NCBI RefSeq assembly: GCF_005049285.1
Contig: NZ_SOSC01000001.1
Location: forward strand, 784,897-848,896
Reading direction: 5' to 3'
Origin: Halorientalis salina
Lineage (GTDB): Archaea > Halobacteriota > Halobacteria > Halobacteriales > Haloarculaceae
DNA length: 64,000 nt
Shown: piece after piece, positions 52,428 to 61,615 of the stretch
Position numbering within the stretch: position 1 is the stretch's first letter
Layout of the letters: every line of letters starts with the position of its first letter
Program-made: the position numbers and the translations under genes
The notes under the pieces: generated by a model
Database searches by the model: none
Seen by the model: only the letters and a program-made list of their open reading frames with translations
Told to the model about the DNA's origin: nothing

Positions 52428-52465
52428 GCGTCGGGGTTGTCGCCCGGCGGAAAAGTATCGTGTGG

Positions 52466-52948
52466 TTAGATTCGGACGTCGACCCAGGGAAGCAGCGTCT
52501 TCCCGTGGTAGAGCCGGATCACCATGCCGATACCGAGGACCGTAAACGCCGCGTACAGCGGCGAGACGAACGTGACGAGGTCCGCCTCGAAGTCGAAGAT
52601 GATGATGCCGAGGATGTCACTAGCGAGACTGCCGACGTACGCCAGTGCACTCCCTTTGACGAGCGAGTCCTCGTCGCCCTGTGCCAGTGCGATCCACAGA
52701 ACAGCCGCGAACAGGAAGCCGTCGTAGGGGAGGCCGGTCAGCTGTGATTCCAGTACCGACCCGAGGTCGGCGCTGACGTTCTCACGAAGGGCGTCGATAA
52801 TGACGTTGAGGATGACCTCCCCGACGAACACCACCAGTGCGGCCGCGGCGGCGAGTTTGCCGACGACCTCCGGCGTGAACGGTCGCTGCACCCGCGTCGT
52901 CTGTGTGCCCGGTGCCCCCTGCTGTCCTTGTGTCGGCTGTTGAGCCAT
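52466..52948 (-). CDS. Membrane protein, unknown function (160 aa)
   Basis: A 160-residue protein with a Gln/Gly/Thr-rich soluble N-terminus (about 1-25) and about four membrane segments (at 30-50, 75-90, 97-115, 125-145). No motif I recognise. It is downstream of no obvious partner. Confidence 0.6.
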   Translation of the reverse strand: MAQQPTQGQQGAPGTQTTRVQRPFTPEVVGKLAAAAALVVFVGEVILNVIIDALRENVSADLGSVLESQLTGLPYDGFLFAAVLWIALAQGDEDSLVKGSALAYVGSLASDILGIIIFDFEADLVTFVSPLYAAFTVLGIGMVIRLYHGKTLLPWVDVRI

Positions 52949-53021
52949 ATCGGTGGCGAGAAACTACTGCTTGAAAACGATTTCTCACTGAGGTGTCTCC
53001 GCGGATTAGCAGACCCCGATT

Positions 53022-53435
53022 TTACTCGACGCGGAGCGTCAGCGTCGCCTCGGCCCCGTCGGCCAGTGCAGCGACGAGGTCCCGGTCCAGGTCACCCGCG
53101 GCCGCGTCCGCCTCGACCATCACGGTCCGGTCGTCGACGTAATCACTGGTCCGCCCGACGATGCTGCGCTCGTTCTCGAAGGAGAGGTCGGGATTGCCGC
53201 GCCCAGTGATGGTTTCGGCGTAGCCGCCGGCCTCGATGGTCGCGGCGATCGTCGCCTCGGCGTCCTGGCAGGCCGCGACGAACTCGGGGTCGAAATCCGC
53301 GGGGACGCGGTCGGCCTCGACCGCGAGAATGCAGTCGCCCGCCGGCGTCAGGTAGTCGTCGCTCGTGAACTCGAAGGTACTGGCGTGGTCGGCCGACACG
53401 TGCTCGTGCCCGTGGGCCCGAACTACTTCTTCCAT
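53022..53435 (-). CDS. DUF371 family protein
   Basis: A 137-residue protein matching the archaeal DUF371 family as remembered: it starts MEEVVRAHGHEHVSADH..., with TFEFTSDDYLTPAGDCILAVEAD near the N-terminus and GRGNPDLSFENERSIVGR in the middle. The start at 53435 was taken in place of a longer frame to 53522. The function is unknown; the fold is thought to be a small beta-rich domain. Found almost only in archaea. Confidence 0.85.
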   Translation of the reverse strand: MEEVVRAHGHEHVSADHASTFEFTSDDYLTPAGDCILAVEADRVPADFDPEFVAACQDAEATIAATIEAGGYAETITGRGNPDLSFENERSIVGRTSDYVDDRTVMVEADAAAGDLDRDLVAALADGAEATLTLRVE

Positions 53436-53482
53436 ACCGGCCGTTCCCGACGCCCGCACTTCAGCGGGTCGCTTCGTCGGCC

Positions 53483-53629
53483 TCAAGCCGCGACGGTGAC
53501 CGTGACGGCTCCGCAGGCGCACTCGTAGGCCCGACGCTCCCCGCCCGCCGTCCGGTAGACGAGTCGCAGGGACTCCTCGGCGAGTTCGCGCTCACAGCCG
53601 CCACAGGTGCAGGTCAGTTCCTCGAACAT
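53483..53629 (-). CDS. Small zinc-finger-like protein (48 aa)
   Basis: A 48-residue ORF just upstream of the DUF371 gene on the same strand, too short for most gene finders. It begins MFEELTCTCGGCERELAEES and ends with YECACGAVTVTVAA. The cysteines (C7, C9, C12 and C37, C39) make two clusters able to bind one metal. The G/C-rich third positions and ATG start support coding. Function unknown; it may be a small RNA- or protein-binding zinc ribbon. Confidence 0.55.
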   Translation of the reverse strand: MFEELTCTCGGCERELAEESLRLVYRTAGGERRAYECACGAVTVTVAA

Positions 53630-53764
53630 ACCCGAAGAGAGGAACGACAGCGGTATGAAAGCGAGCCGTCCGCGCGGTGAAAGTGAAAGTAGTCGGTATT
53701 CGACTAGAAACTACCCGACAGCGAGGTCACAACTTACATTGCCGTGACCTGTCCACGTGGACGT

Positions 53765-55204
53765 ATGAACCGTCGGTCCCGGTACGCGGTTCGGGTCGGG
53801 TTCCTGGCGATACTCCTGGTGGCGGCGGGGGCCATCGGGTGGAGCTTCGCGACGGCGGCCGAGTCGGACCGGAACACGGTCGACGAGCCGTCGTCGCTGG
53901 CCGGCGTGGCCTCGACGCTGGTCGGCGGGGGAAGCCCGGAACCCGACGTGCGCCGGCTCGAAACGAGCCATAACGGGTCGGGAGAGCTGGGACCGATCAC
54001 GCTCGTGACGACACAGGGCTACTACACGCCCGACGCGTTCCCACAGCTCGTCGCGCTCTCGGGGAACGGAACGGCGCTCTACCGCGATACCACCTACGAC
54101 GCGTACTTCGACGTGGACCCGGTAGCGAACGAGAGTCACACCGTCGAGTACGTCGCGGCAGCCCACCGGAGCGACGACTGCCCCGAAGAAGCCTCATCGT
54201 GTACGCGCAACGTCGTCGTCCGGGCGAACCTGACGGCCGACACCGAACGCGTCGTCTACGCCGAGGTGACGCCGAGCATCGAGGCCACGCGCTGGCACGA
54301 CGTCGATCGGGTCAACGACACGCACCTCCTGGTCGCCGACATCGCCGCCGACGAGGTGTTCGCCGTCGACACGCGGACCGACAAAGTCACCTGGCGCTGG
54401 GAAGCGTCGGGACACTACGACGGGAGCGGGGACCCCGGGGACGACTGGACGCACCTGAACGACGTGGAACTGCTGGACGACGGTCGCGTTCTCGTGAGCA
54501 TCCGCAACATGAACGAGGTCCTGTTCGTCGACCCCGGCGAGGGCGTCCAGTCCGACTGGACGCTGGGGGAACAGGACGATCCCGGGATCATCGACGAACA
54601 GCACAACCCGGACTACATCCCGGCCGAGCGGGGCGGCCCAGCGCTCGTGGTCGCCGACTCGCAGAACAACCGCCTCGTCGAGTATCAGCGGCGGGACGGG
54701 GCCTGGGAGCGGTCGTGGCGCTACCAGGACACCGAGATGCAGTGGCCCCGGGACGCCGACCGGCTCCCGAACGGGAACACGCTCGTGACGGACACCAACA
54801 GCAATCGGGTTGTCGAGATCGCGCCGAACGGGTCCATCGTCCGGGAATTGCGGATCGGGATGCCCTACGACGTCGAGCGGCTGGGAACGGGCGACGAGAG
54901 CAGCGGCGGCGAGAGCATGGCGCGGCTCCAGGGACGGACAGTCGTCGAAGGCGGCGAGGAACTCGTCACCAGCCCCGACCGGGGACGGTTCGCGTCGGCG
55001 TGGGTCTGGTTGAAAGACGTCGTGCCGAGTCGCGTCGCCAACGGTCTGCTGTACGTCGCGCCGGCCTGGGTCGGGTTCAGCGATCTGGTGTTCGCGTTCC
55101 TCCTCGTCGTGGCCGGGCTGTGCTGGGGGAGCGTCGAACTCCACTGGTCGCGGTACGACCCCGTCGCGGCCCTACGCGGCCTGACAGGTCGGTTCGGGTC
55201 GTAA
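53765..55204 (+). CDS. Arylsulfotransferase (ASST)-like beta-propeller membrane protein
   Basis: A 479-residue protein: an N-terminal membrane segment (about 8-28), a beta-propeller of the ASST family (repeats such as DTHLLVADIAADEVFAVD, LNDVELLDDGRVLVSIRN, PNGNTLVTDTNSNRVVEI), and a C-terminal membrane helix (about 440-460). In ASST enzymes an active-site His takes up the sulfate; HDVDRVNDTHLL is a candidate region, but no residue can be fixed here. The propeller most likely faces outside. A neighbouring GH2-like gene suggests work on surface sugars. Confidence 0.7.
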   Translation: MNRRSRYAVRVGFLAILLVAAGAIGWSFATAAESDRNTVDEPSSLAGVASTLVGGGSPEPDVRRLETSHNGSGELGPITLVTTQGYYTPDAFPQLVALSGNGTALYRDTTYDAYFDVDPVANESHTVEYVAAAHRSDDCPEEASSCTRNVVVRANLTADTERVVYAEVTPSIEATRWHDVDRVNDTHLLVADIAADEVFAVDTRTDKVTWRWEASGHYDGSGDPGDDWTHLNDVELLDDGRVLVSIRNMNEVLFVDPGEGVQSDWTLGEQDDPGIIDEQHNPDYIPAERGGPALVVADSQNNRLVEYQRRDGAWERSWRYQDTEMQWPRDADRLPNGNTLVTDTNSNRVVEIAPNGSIVRELRIGMPYDVERLGTGDESSGGESMARLQGRTVVEGGEELVTSPDRGRFASAWVWLKDVVPSRVANGLLYVAPAWVGFSDLVFAFLLVVAGLCWGSVELHWSRYDPVAALRGLTGRFGS

Positions 55205-55284
55205 ACCGGTGCGTCGTCGGCTCGTCCCGGTGGGGTCGATAGTCGCGTAAAGGATATGACCCAGGCGGACGCGCCTGCATACAT

Positions 55285-57165
55285 ATGCAGGGTCAGTGGA
55301 CTGGCGCGTCGGTCGAGTCGGACGACGGCAAACCCGATCCGGAGATGTGGACGCCGGTGGACGTGCCCGGGCGACCGACGGTGTTTCAAGACGCTGACGC
55401 CGTCGCCTACCGGACCGAATTCGAAGACCCCCGTTCGGAGGGGTCGGGACGGGCCGTCCTGGAGCTCCGCGGGCTGTACGCCCACGCGCGAATCTGGCTG
55501 AACGACGACCTCGTCGGCACGCACGACGCCTACTTTCGGCCGTTCCGCCACTCCTTCGAGCCGGCCGAAACCAACGAACTGGTCGTCGAGTGTCGCCGGC
55601 CACAGGACCGCTTCGGCGGCATCCACGACACGGACGCCGTACCGAGCGAAGAAGCTATTCCGGGCATCTGGTGGGACGTATCCCTGGAGACGTATCCCGA
55701 GACGTTCATCTCGAACCTGGACGTGCGCCCGCGCGTGGACGGTGACGACGCTGCCATCGACGTACGAGCCGTCGTCGAAGCGGGCGAACCGCTGGACGAC
55801 CGACTGACCTTCTCCCTGCGCCCCGAGGGCGACTTCCAGAGCCGGGGGATGATGGACCGGGCACAGGTGCAGGCGGCCGCCGGCGAGCGGACCGTCGTCA
55901 CGCACACCATCGAGGTCCACGACCCGTCGCTGTGGTGGCCCCGCGGCCACGGCCCGCAACACCAGTACTCGGTGCGGGCGAAGCTCGGCGATTTCACGAC
56001 GAGCGTGACGACCGGGCTCTGCGAGATCGACCGCGACGAGGACGGCCTGCTGGTCAACGGGGAACCGGTCTCGGGTCGCGGGTTCACCGTCCAGGCGGCG
56101 ACGCCCGCCGATATCAAACTCGCCGCCGACGCGAACGCGACCATCGTTCGACTCCACGCCCACGCGCCACCCCAGGCCGTCTACGAGGCGGCCGACGAAG
56201 CCGGCCTGCTCGTCTGGCAGGACCTGCCGCTGACCGGTCCGGGCGAGTTCAGCGTCAGCCGCGGGGAGGACGTGGTGAACAACCTGATCTGGACCTACGA
56301 CAACCACCCGTCGCTGGCGGCCTTCGGCGTCCACGACGACCCCGTCGACCTCTTTCCGGACGTGCTCGGCTCCGGGTACATGGACCGCCTGCGCATGCGG
56401 TGGCGGACCTGGCGCGCGGACTACGACCACGGACCCGCCGAATCGCTCGCCGAGCGGTTGCCCGACGACCGGCCGGTGTTCCCCGTGGTCGGCCCCGTCG
56501 GCATCGACCCCGACGCGGCCGCCGTCTATCCCGGCTGGGACTACGGGACCGCCGACAGCACCGAGTGGGTCCTCGACCACTACGACGTCGGGGACGTCGT
56601 CGCCGAGTTCGGTGCGGGTGCGGTGGGACTGGGCGACGTGACCGACCCATCGGGGTTCGACGAAGCGAAACACGCCGCTCACGTCGCCGACGAGGACGAC
56701 CCGCACGCCTCCCAGCGGTACCAGGCGAAAGTCGTCTCGCAGGTCGCCGAGACGCTCCGACTGCGAGACAGCGATCTGTTCACCGCCTTCGCGCTCAGAG
56801 ACACCGGCGACGCCGGGATGGGCGTCCTCGAACGCAACGGCACCGAAAAGGACGCCTATCAGTCGCTGACGGACAGTTTCGAACCGGTCCAGGCGTTCCT
56901 CTCGGACCCGACGCCCGGCGCGACGACCGAACTCACCGTGATCAACGACACCCCCGAAGAAGTCGAGGGGATCGTCAAGTGGGTCGCGGGCGATATGGAG
57001 GGCGACACCGAAATGGCGATCCCCGCCTTCGACCGGGACACCCTGGGAACGCTCACGATTCCCGACGACGCCGACGGGCTCTCGCTGATGGTGGCGCTCT
57101 ACGAGGAAAACGACGAGGGAGAGATGGTCGAAACCCGAGCGGTCGGTAACGACTATCTTATATAA
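55285..57165 (+). CDS. GH2-like glycoside hydrolase fold protein with a changed acid/base site
   Basis: A 626-residue protein with the GH2 plan: sugar-binding jelly-roll (about 1-150, IWLNDDLVGTHDAYF), Ig-like domain (about 150-260) and TIM-barrel (about 265-500), then a C-terminal beta domain. The barrel has the NHPS motif (340-343), but the expected Asn-Glu acid/base is replaced by H350-D351-D352. The nucleophile region AEFG keeps E441. An Asp acid/base is, as I recall, also seen in exo-glucosaminidase GH2 members, so activity is possible. No signal peptide is seen. It starts at 55285, leaderless-type. Confidence 0.7.
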   Translation: MQGQWTGASVESDDGKPDPEMWTPVDVPGRPTVFQDADAVAYRTEFEDPRSEGSGRAVLELRGLYAHARIWLNDDLVGTHDAYFRPFRHSFEPAETNELVVECRRPQDRFGGIHDTDAVPSEEAIPGIWWDVSLETYPETFISNLDVRPRVDGDDAAIDVRAVVEAGEPLDDRLTFSLRPEGDFQSRGMMDRAQVQAAAGERTVVTHTIEVHDPSLWWPRGHGPQHQYSVRAKLGDFTTSVTTGLCEIDRDEDGLLVNGEPVSGRGFTVQAATPADIKLAADANATIVRLHAHAPPQAVYEAADEAGLLVWQDLPLTGPGEFSVSRGEDVVNNLIWTYDNHPSLAAFGVHDDPVDLFPDVLGSGYMDRLRMRWRTWRADYDHGPAESLAERLPDDRPVFPVVGPVGIDPDAAAVYPGWDYGTADSTEWVLDHYDVGDVVAEFGAGAVGLGDVTDPSGFDEAKHAAHVADEDDPHASQRYQAKVVSQVAETLRLRDSDLFTAFALRDTGDAGMGVLERNGTEKDAYQSLTDSFEPVQAFLSDPTPGATTELTVINDTPEEVEGIVKWVAGDMEGDTEMAIPAFDRDTLGTLTIPDDADGLSLMVALYEENDEGEMVETRAVGNDYLI

Positions 57166-57255
57166 GGACGTCGTCGCCGTTCCAGAACTGTGCGACAGCG
57201 TCACGTGGCCCTGTGTTGCGTTTGGTAGCGGATTACACGCTCCTCAGCGACCGGA

Positions 57256-57291
57256 ATATTTAAATCATCTACGACGGTACTAGGGAGTACC
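57256..57291 (+). promoter_or_regulatory. Strong TATA box with an adjoining inverted repeat before the coiled-coil gene
   Basis: ATATTTAAAT (57256-57265) is the best TATA box in this region. GGTACT-AGGG-AGTACC (57276-57291) is a perfect inverted repeat overlapping the predicted start near 57287, the position of a repressor site. The leader to the ATG at 57427 would be about 140 nt, which is long here. Confidence 0.45.
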
Positions 57292-57426
57292 AGAACGCCG
57301 CCGGCGTTCAGGCAGTATCGTGCGACGCCCATAGATGACAGGGAATCTTCCTTATCAGGCGCCAGCCACACTCACAGAGCGTATGCTGTCGATCGCCGGT
57401 GCGGTAATGGCATCGAGGTATCAACA

Positions 57427-58317
57427 ATGGCAGAGTCAATAGACGATTCGAAAAACATCGAAGTGACAGACGACGACATCGAGAACAAATCAAAGGGCGA
57501 GCTCATCAAGCTCGCCGGGCAGCTCCGGGACCGACGGAACGAGCTGAACCAGCTCGCCTCCGAGCGCGCGTCCAACCGGGACGACCTGAACGCCAAGACC
57601 CGCGAGAAGGTCGACGAGGCCCAGGAACACCGCGAGAAGCGCGACGAGCTCAACTCCCAGGTTCAGGAGCACAAGGAGAAGCGCAACGAGCTCAACGCCG
57701 AGGCCAACGAGCTGTTCGACGAGGTCGAGGAGAAGAAATCGGACCTCGAACTGGACGAGGGTGCGTCCATCGAGAAGCTCAAAGAGGAGATCGAGGACCT
57801 GGAGTTCAAACAGCAGACGGAGGTCCTCAACCCGGAAGAGGAACGCGAGCTCATCGAGAAGATCGAGAACAAACGCGAGGAGCTCCAGGAGAAGACGGAG
57901 AAGCTCGATCAGACTGACGACGTCGAGGGGATCAAGGAGGAGGCAGAAGAGATCCGCTCCGAAGCGTCCCAGCACCACCAGAAGGTGACCGAGCTCGCCG
58001 ACGAGGCCCAGAAACACCACAACGAGATGATCGAGGCCTATCGCGAGGCCGACGACATCCGCGACGAGGCCGACGAGATGCACGAGCAGTTCGTCGAGGC
58101 CCAGGAAGCGGCCGACCAGCACCACGAGGACTTCGTCCGCGTCCAGAAGCGCCTGCGCGAACTCGACAAGAAAGAAGAGGAAGAGGAGCGCTCCCAGCGC
58201 GAGGAAAAGCAGGAAGAAGCTCGCGAGGAAGCCGAGGAGATCTACCAGAAGTTCAAGGAAGGCGAAACCCTCGACACCGAGGACCTGATGAAGCTCCAGA
58301 AGACCGGACTGCTCTAA
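57427..58317 (+). CDS. Archaeal coiled-coil protein (COG1340-type)
   Basis: A 296-residue protein that is almost entirely heptad-like coiled coil (about 20-285), rich in Glu, Lys and Gln, with EHKEKRNELNAEANELFDEV and LADEAQKHHNEMIEAYREAD typical of the conserved archaeal coiled-coil family COG1340. It has no membrane segment. Proteins of this family are probably structural or scaffolding; the partner is unknown. Lysine content is high for a haloarchaeal protein. Confidence 0.82.
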   Translation: MAESIDDSKNIEVTDDDIENKSKGELIKLAGQLRDRRNELNQLASERASNRDDLNAKTREKVDEAQEHREKRDELNSQVQEHKEKRNELNAEANELFDEVEEKKSDLELDEGASIEKLKEEIEDLEFKQQTEVLNPEEERELIEKIENKREELQEKTEKLDQTDDVEGIKEEAEEIRSEASQHHQKVTELADEAQKHHNEMIEAYREADDIRDEADEMHEQFVEAQEAADQHHEDFVRVQKRLRELDKKEEEEERSQREEKQEEAREEAEEIYQKFKEGETLDTEDLMKLQKTGLL

Positions 58318-58428
58318 TTCTATCTAGCTGATTCGCCCCGACGCGAGTTGCGGTTTTCGCACCTCTCGGCGCGCGGAGTGTCGTCCGCAGTGTACGGTTT
58401 TTTCAGCGCTCGGTTCGGAGTCGCGTAC

Positions 58429-59439
58429 ATGGCTCTTCGTGGACAGGGAACGGTGCAGTCGCTCGTTCGAGGTGTCGTCGCGCTCGGGAGTGCCGCCGCC
58501 GTCGCACTCGTCGCCTGGGTACTGTTCGTCAGGCTGCCGACCGACCTGACACACCTGTTTGGAATCGTCCTCTTCATCTCGGCGGTGCCGCTGGCGGTGC
58601 GCGTCGGCGGGAGCCTCGCCGAGTCGGTCGTCCCGGGGTACAACGTCGCCGAAGTCGCAGTCGAGGGGCCGATCACCCGCTCGGCGGGCGGCGGCGTCGT
58701 CTCCACGCCGACCGGTGCCGACGCCGACGACATCGTCGACCAACTGGAGCGAGCGGACGACGACGGGAACGTGGACGCGCTCGTGGTGAAGCTCAACACG
58801 CCCGGCGGCGAGATCGTACCGAGCGAGGACATCCGGCTGGCCGCCGAGCGCTTCGACGGCCCCACGATCGCGTACGCGACGGACGTCTGTGCCAGCGGCG
58901 GCTACGACATCGCCAGCGGCTGTGACGAACTGTGGGCACGCGAGGGAAGCATCGTCGGCTCTATCGGCGTCATCGGGTCGCGCGTGAACGTCAGCGACCT
59001 GGCCGATCGGCTGGGCGTCGACTACGAGCAGTTCACCGCGGGCGAGTACAAGGACGCCGGCGTCCCGCTGAAGGAGTTAGACGAGGACGAGCGGGCCTAC
59101 CTCCAGGGAATCGTCGACGACTACTACGACTCGTTCGTCGACACCGTCGCCGAGGGACGCGGACTGGACGCCGAAACCATCCGGGACACCGAGGCGCGCA
59201 TCTACCTCGGCGGGGAGGCGGCCGAGATCGGGCTGGTCGACGAACTCGGGACGCGCCGGGATATCGAGCAGCGGCTCGAAGACGAACTCGGCGAGACGGT
59301 CAGCGTCGAGGAGTTCGAGCCGGTGGGCGGGCTGCGCGATCGACTTCGCGGTGGTGCACAGGCCGTGGCCTACGCCCTCGGGGCCGGCGTGGCCGGGACC
59401 GTCGAGGGGACCGACGGCTTCGATTTCCGACTCCGGTGA
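58429..59439 (+). CDS. sppA: S49-family signal peptide peptidase (SppA-like)
   Basis: A 336-residue membrane serine protease. Two membrane segments near the N-terminus (about 13-34 and 42-62) precede a single S49 domain with the nucleophile S156 (CASGGYD) and the general-base K208 (GEYKDAG), the Ser-Lys dyad of the family. It degrades signal peptides or other membrane peptides after cleavage. The ATG at 58429 (MALRGQG) was preferred over one at 58348. It is short, as in archaeal SppA forms. Confidence 0.9.
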   Translation: MALRGQGTVQSLVRGVVALGSAAAVALVAWVLFVRLPTDLTHLFGIVLFISAVPLAVRVGGSLAESVVPGYNVAEVAVEGPITRSAGGGVVSTPTGADADDIVDQLERADDDGNVDALVVKLNTPGGEIVPSEDIRLAAERFDGPTIAYATDVCASGGYDIASGCDELWAREGSIVGSIGVIGSRVNVSDLADRLGVDYEQFTAGEYKDAGVPLKELDEDERAYLQGIVDDYYDSFVDTVAEGRGLDAETIRDTEARIYLGGEAAEIGLVDELGTRRDIEQRLEDELGETVSVEEFEPVGGLRDRLRGGAQAVAYALGAGVAGTVEGTDGFDFRLR

Positions 59440-59483
59440 ACCGTTCGGCTCGGGCGAGACCCGGTTGAACGGCTACGACCTTT

Positions 59484-59489
59484 TTTATT
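59484..59489 (+). promoter_or_regulatory. TATA box of the DUF373 gene
   Basis: TTTATT inside a T-rich tract, centred about 27 nt before a GTG at 59513. It decides the start of the DUF373 gene, whose frame runs open to 59351 but would then overlap sppA. Confidence 0.5.
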
Positions 59490-59512
59490 GGTTGGGACAC
59501 GAAGCCCCGATA

Positions 59513-60664
59513 GTGACAACGTTGGTGGTGTGTCTCGACCGGAGCGAACACCTCGGGGTCGACCCTCCGGTCGTCGGCTGGGAGGCAGTCCAGTCGCTGG
59601 TGACCGACGCTGGCGTGGCGGACCCGGAGGACAGCCGCGTCAACTGTATGCTCGAAACGCTTCGGATCGCCCGCGACCTCCGCGACGAAAACGAGGAGGC
59701 CGTCGTCGCGGTCATCTCCGCGCGCGGCGATTCCGTCACCAGCGACCGCGCCGTCGCCAGACAGACCGACGAGCTCGTGGCCGAGTACGAGCCGGAGTCG
59801 GCCATCGTCGTCGTCGACAGCGCCGAGGACGAGCGGCTGGTCCCGATCGTCGAGAGTCGCATCAAAGTCGACGCCGTCGACCGTGTCGTCGTCCGCCAGG
59901 CACGGGACATCGAGTCGACGTACTACCTGCTCAAGCAGTTCCTGGCCGACGAGGAACTCCGCAAAACCGTGTTGGTCCCGGTCGGCATCGCCCTGCTGGC
60001 CTTCCCCGCCTTGCTCTTGCTCGCGGACACCGACGTCGCGACTGCAGCCATCGCCACCGTCATCGGCGCGTTTTTCCTCTACAAGGGGCTGGGTATCGAC
60101 ACCTTCCTGGCCAGGCTCCCCGGCGACATCCGAGACGCGTTTTACTCGGGCCAGGTCTCGCTGGTCACCTATGTGGTCGCCAGCGGCCTGGCACTCATCG
60201 GCGTGTTCGCCGGCGCGATCGGCGTCTCATCGACCGGTGGGCAACCGCCCTTCATTCTCGGGATGCGATTCGCGTTCGACAGCATCCCCTGGCTGACGGC
60301 GGCGGCGCTCGCAGCCAGTACCGGCCGACTGCTCGACGAGATCATCCGCGAGGAGCGAGTTCGAGGTGCCTACGTCAACCTCCCCTTCGGCGCGGTCGCG
60401 GTCGGCCTCGTCGTCCGCGGGTTCTCCGCGTACTTCCTCGAACTCGCCAACGTGTTCGAGCCGTTCACCGTCCGCCCGATGGACCTCGGGCCGGTCGTTT
60501 TCGAGGGACTCAGCCTGGAGCCCCGCGTTCGCCTGGCGCTGTTTATCTTCACCGGCATCCTCGTCAGTCTTACCGGGGTCCGCGTCGCGGCCTACGTCAG
60601 CGGCCCCGACATCGAGGAGGGAGTCGAAGAGGAGATCGAGGACGACGTCGCCGAACGACAGTGA
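59513..60664 (+). CDS. DUF373 family membrane protein
   Basis: A 383-residue protein. The N-terminal ~150 residues form a soluble alpha/beta domain (VTTLVVCLDRSEHLG..., VVAVISARGD, SAIVVVDSAEDERLVPIVESR). About six membrane segments follow (from PVGIALLAFPALLLLA on), with a short acidic C-terminus. It matches the archaeal DUF373 family (predicted membrane proteins with a nucleotide-binding-like domain). Function unknown. GTG start, leaderless. Confidence 0.85.
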   Translation: MTTLVVCLDRSEHLGVDPPVVGWEAVQSLVTDAGVADPEDSRVNCMLETLRIARDLRDENEEAVVAVISARGDSVTSDRAVARQTDELVAEYEPESAIVVVDSAEDERLVPIVESRIKVDAVDRVVVRQARDIESTYYLLKQFLADEELRKTVLVPVGIALLAFPALLLLADTDVATAAIATVIGAFFLYKGLGIDTFLARLPGDIRDAFYSGQVSLVTYVVASGLALIGVFAGAIGVSSTGGQPPFILGMRFAFDSIPWLTAAALAASTGRLLDEIIREERVRGAYVNLPFGAVAVGLVVRGFSAYFLELANVFEPFTVRPMDLGPVVFEGLSLEPRVRLALFIFTGILVSLTGVRVAAYVSGPDIEEGVEEEIEDDVAERQ

Positions 60665-60673
60665 GCAGGCGTA

Positions 60674-61519
60674 CTACTTCCCGGACTCGCCCTGTGAGGT
60701 TCGGAGCATTCGGTCCGACGTGATTCCCGCGTTCCCCGCGTTCCCGTCCAGTGCGTGGCGGTAGACCGCCGTTCGAGCTACCCCTTCGAGGAGACAGCAG
60801 CAGAAAACCGTGAGGACGGGGACGAGGAGGAAGCCGACGAACGGGGTGAAAAAGCCCAGCGGTGCCACCTGGTAGCCGGTCAGCGTTGCACCGATGCCGA
60901 ACGCCGCCCCCGAAACCAGACAGATCGTCGAAATCCCCCGAATGGCCGCCGAAGTGGCGACGGACTCGACGCTCGTCGCCGAGACGGCGTCGGCGGCCGA
61001 CTCGACGGACTCCCTGATCGAACAGTCCGCAACGGTCACGATGAGAATGGCGAACAGATTGCCGCTTCCCTGAAGCGCCGAAAGCACCGTCACCGGCGTC
61101 TCCCCGAGCAATCGTTCGAGCAGCGGTCTGGCAAACCAGATGACGACACCGGCCGACCCGAGGACGAGTCCGAGCGCGGTGAGGAGCCGTCGCTTGCGCC
61201 ACACAACGCGGAGGCCGGCGAAGGGATGGCTGCTATCTCCGCGGAAGACGCCGTCGATCTCGTAGAACATCGCCCCGAAGAGCCAGGCACACACGACGCC
61301 GCCACCGAGGAAGTACGTCAGCACGCACAGTATCCAGACGACCCAGCGCAGTTGGCCGTCTATCAGTAGAATCGGGGCCGCGAGTACCACGATCAACAGG
61401 GTAACCGACAGCGTCAGCAAGAGCGGATACACGAGAACCGTCGGTCGCCGAACGACGACGGGGCCCGTCTTCGCCAGGGCGCGGAGTCCGACGCCGATCC
61501 GGTGGAGTTGACTCGTCAT
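60674..61519 (-). CDS. DUF6159-like polytopic membrane protein
   Basis: A 281-residue protein with about six membrane segments arranged in pairs (about 30-75, 80-105, 125-145, 200-250) and a conserved-looking cytosolic loop (FYEIDGVFRGDSSHPFAG). From memory it resembles the DUF6159 family. Starts at 61540 or 61519 (MTSQLHR) are possible; I took the second. Function unknown. Convergent with the DUF373 gene. Confidence 0.65.
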   Translation of the reverse strand: MTSQLHRIGVGLRALAKTGPVVVRRPTVLVYPLLLTLSVTLLIVVLAAPILLIDGQLRWVVWILCVLTYFLGGGVVCAWLFGAMFYEIDGVFRGDSSHPFAGLRVVWRKRRLLTALGLVLGSAGVVIWFARPLLERLLGETPVTVLSALQGSGNLFAILIVTVADCSIRESVESAADAVSATSVESVATSAAIRGISTICLVSGAAFGIGATLTGYQVAPLGFFTPFVGFLLVPVLTVFCCCLLEGVARTAVYRHALDGNAGNAGITSDRMLRTSQGESGK

Positions 61520-61615
61520 CGTAGCTGGGCCTGGTCCCATTCTCTCGTATAAACGCTCGGACGACCCCGGTACCGGATCGGTGTCGATTTAGGCTATCGG
61601 CCGCTACCTCGCATC

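Noticed and set aside
59351..59512. Longer start for the DUF373 gene
   Set aside because: It would overlap the end of sppA and contain the TATA box; the GTG at 59513 has ideal leaderless spacing.
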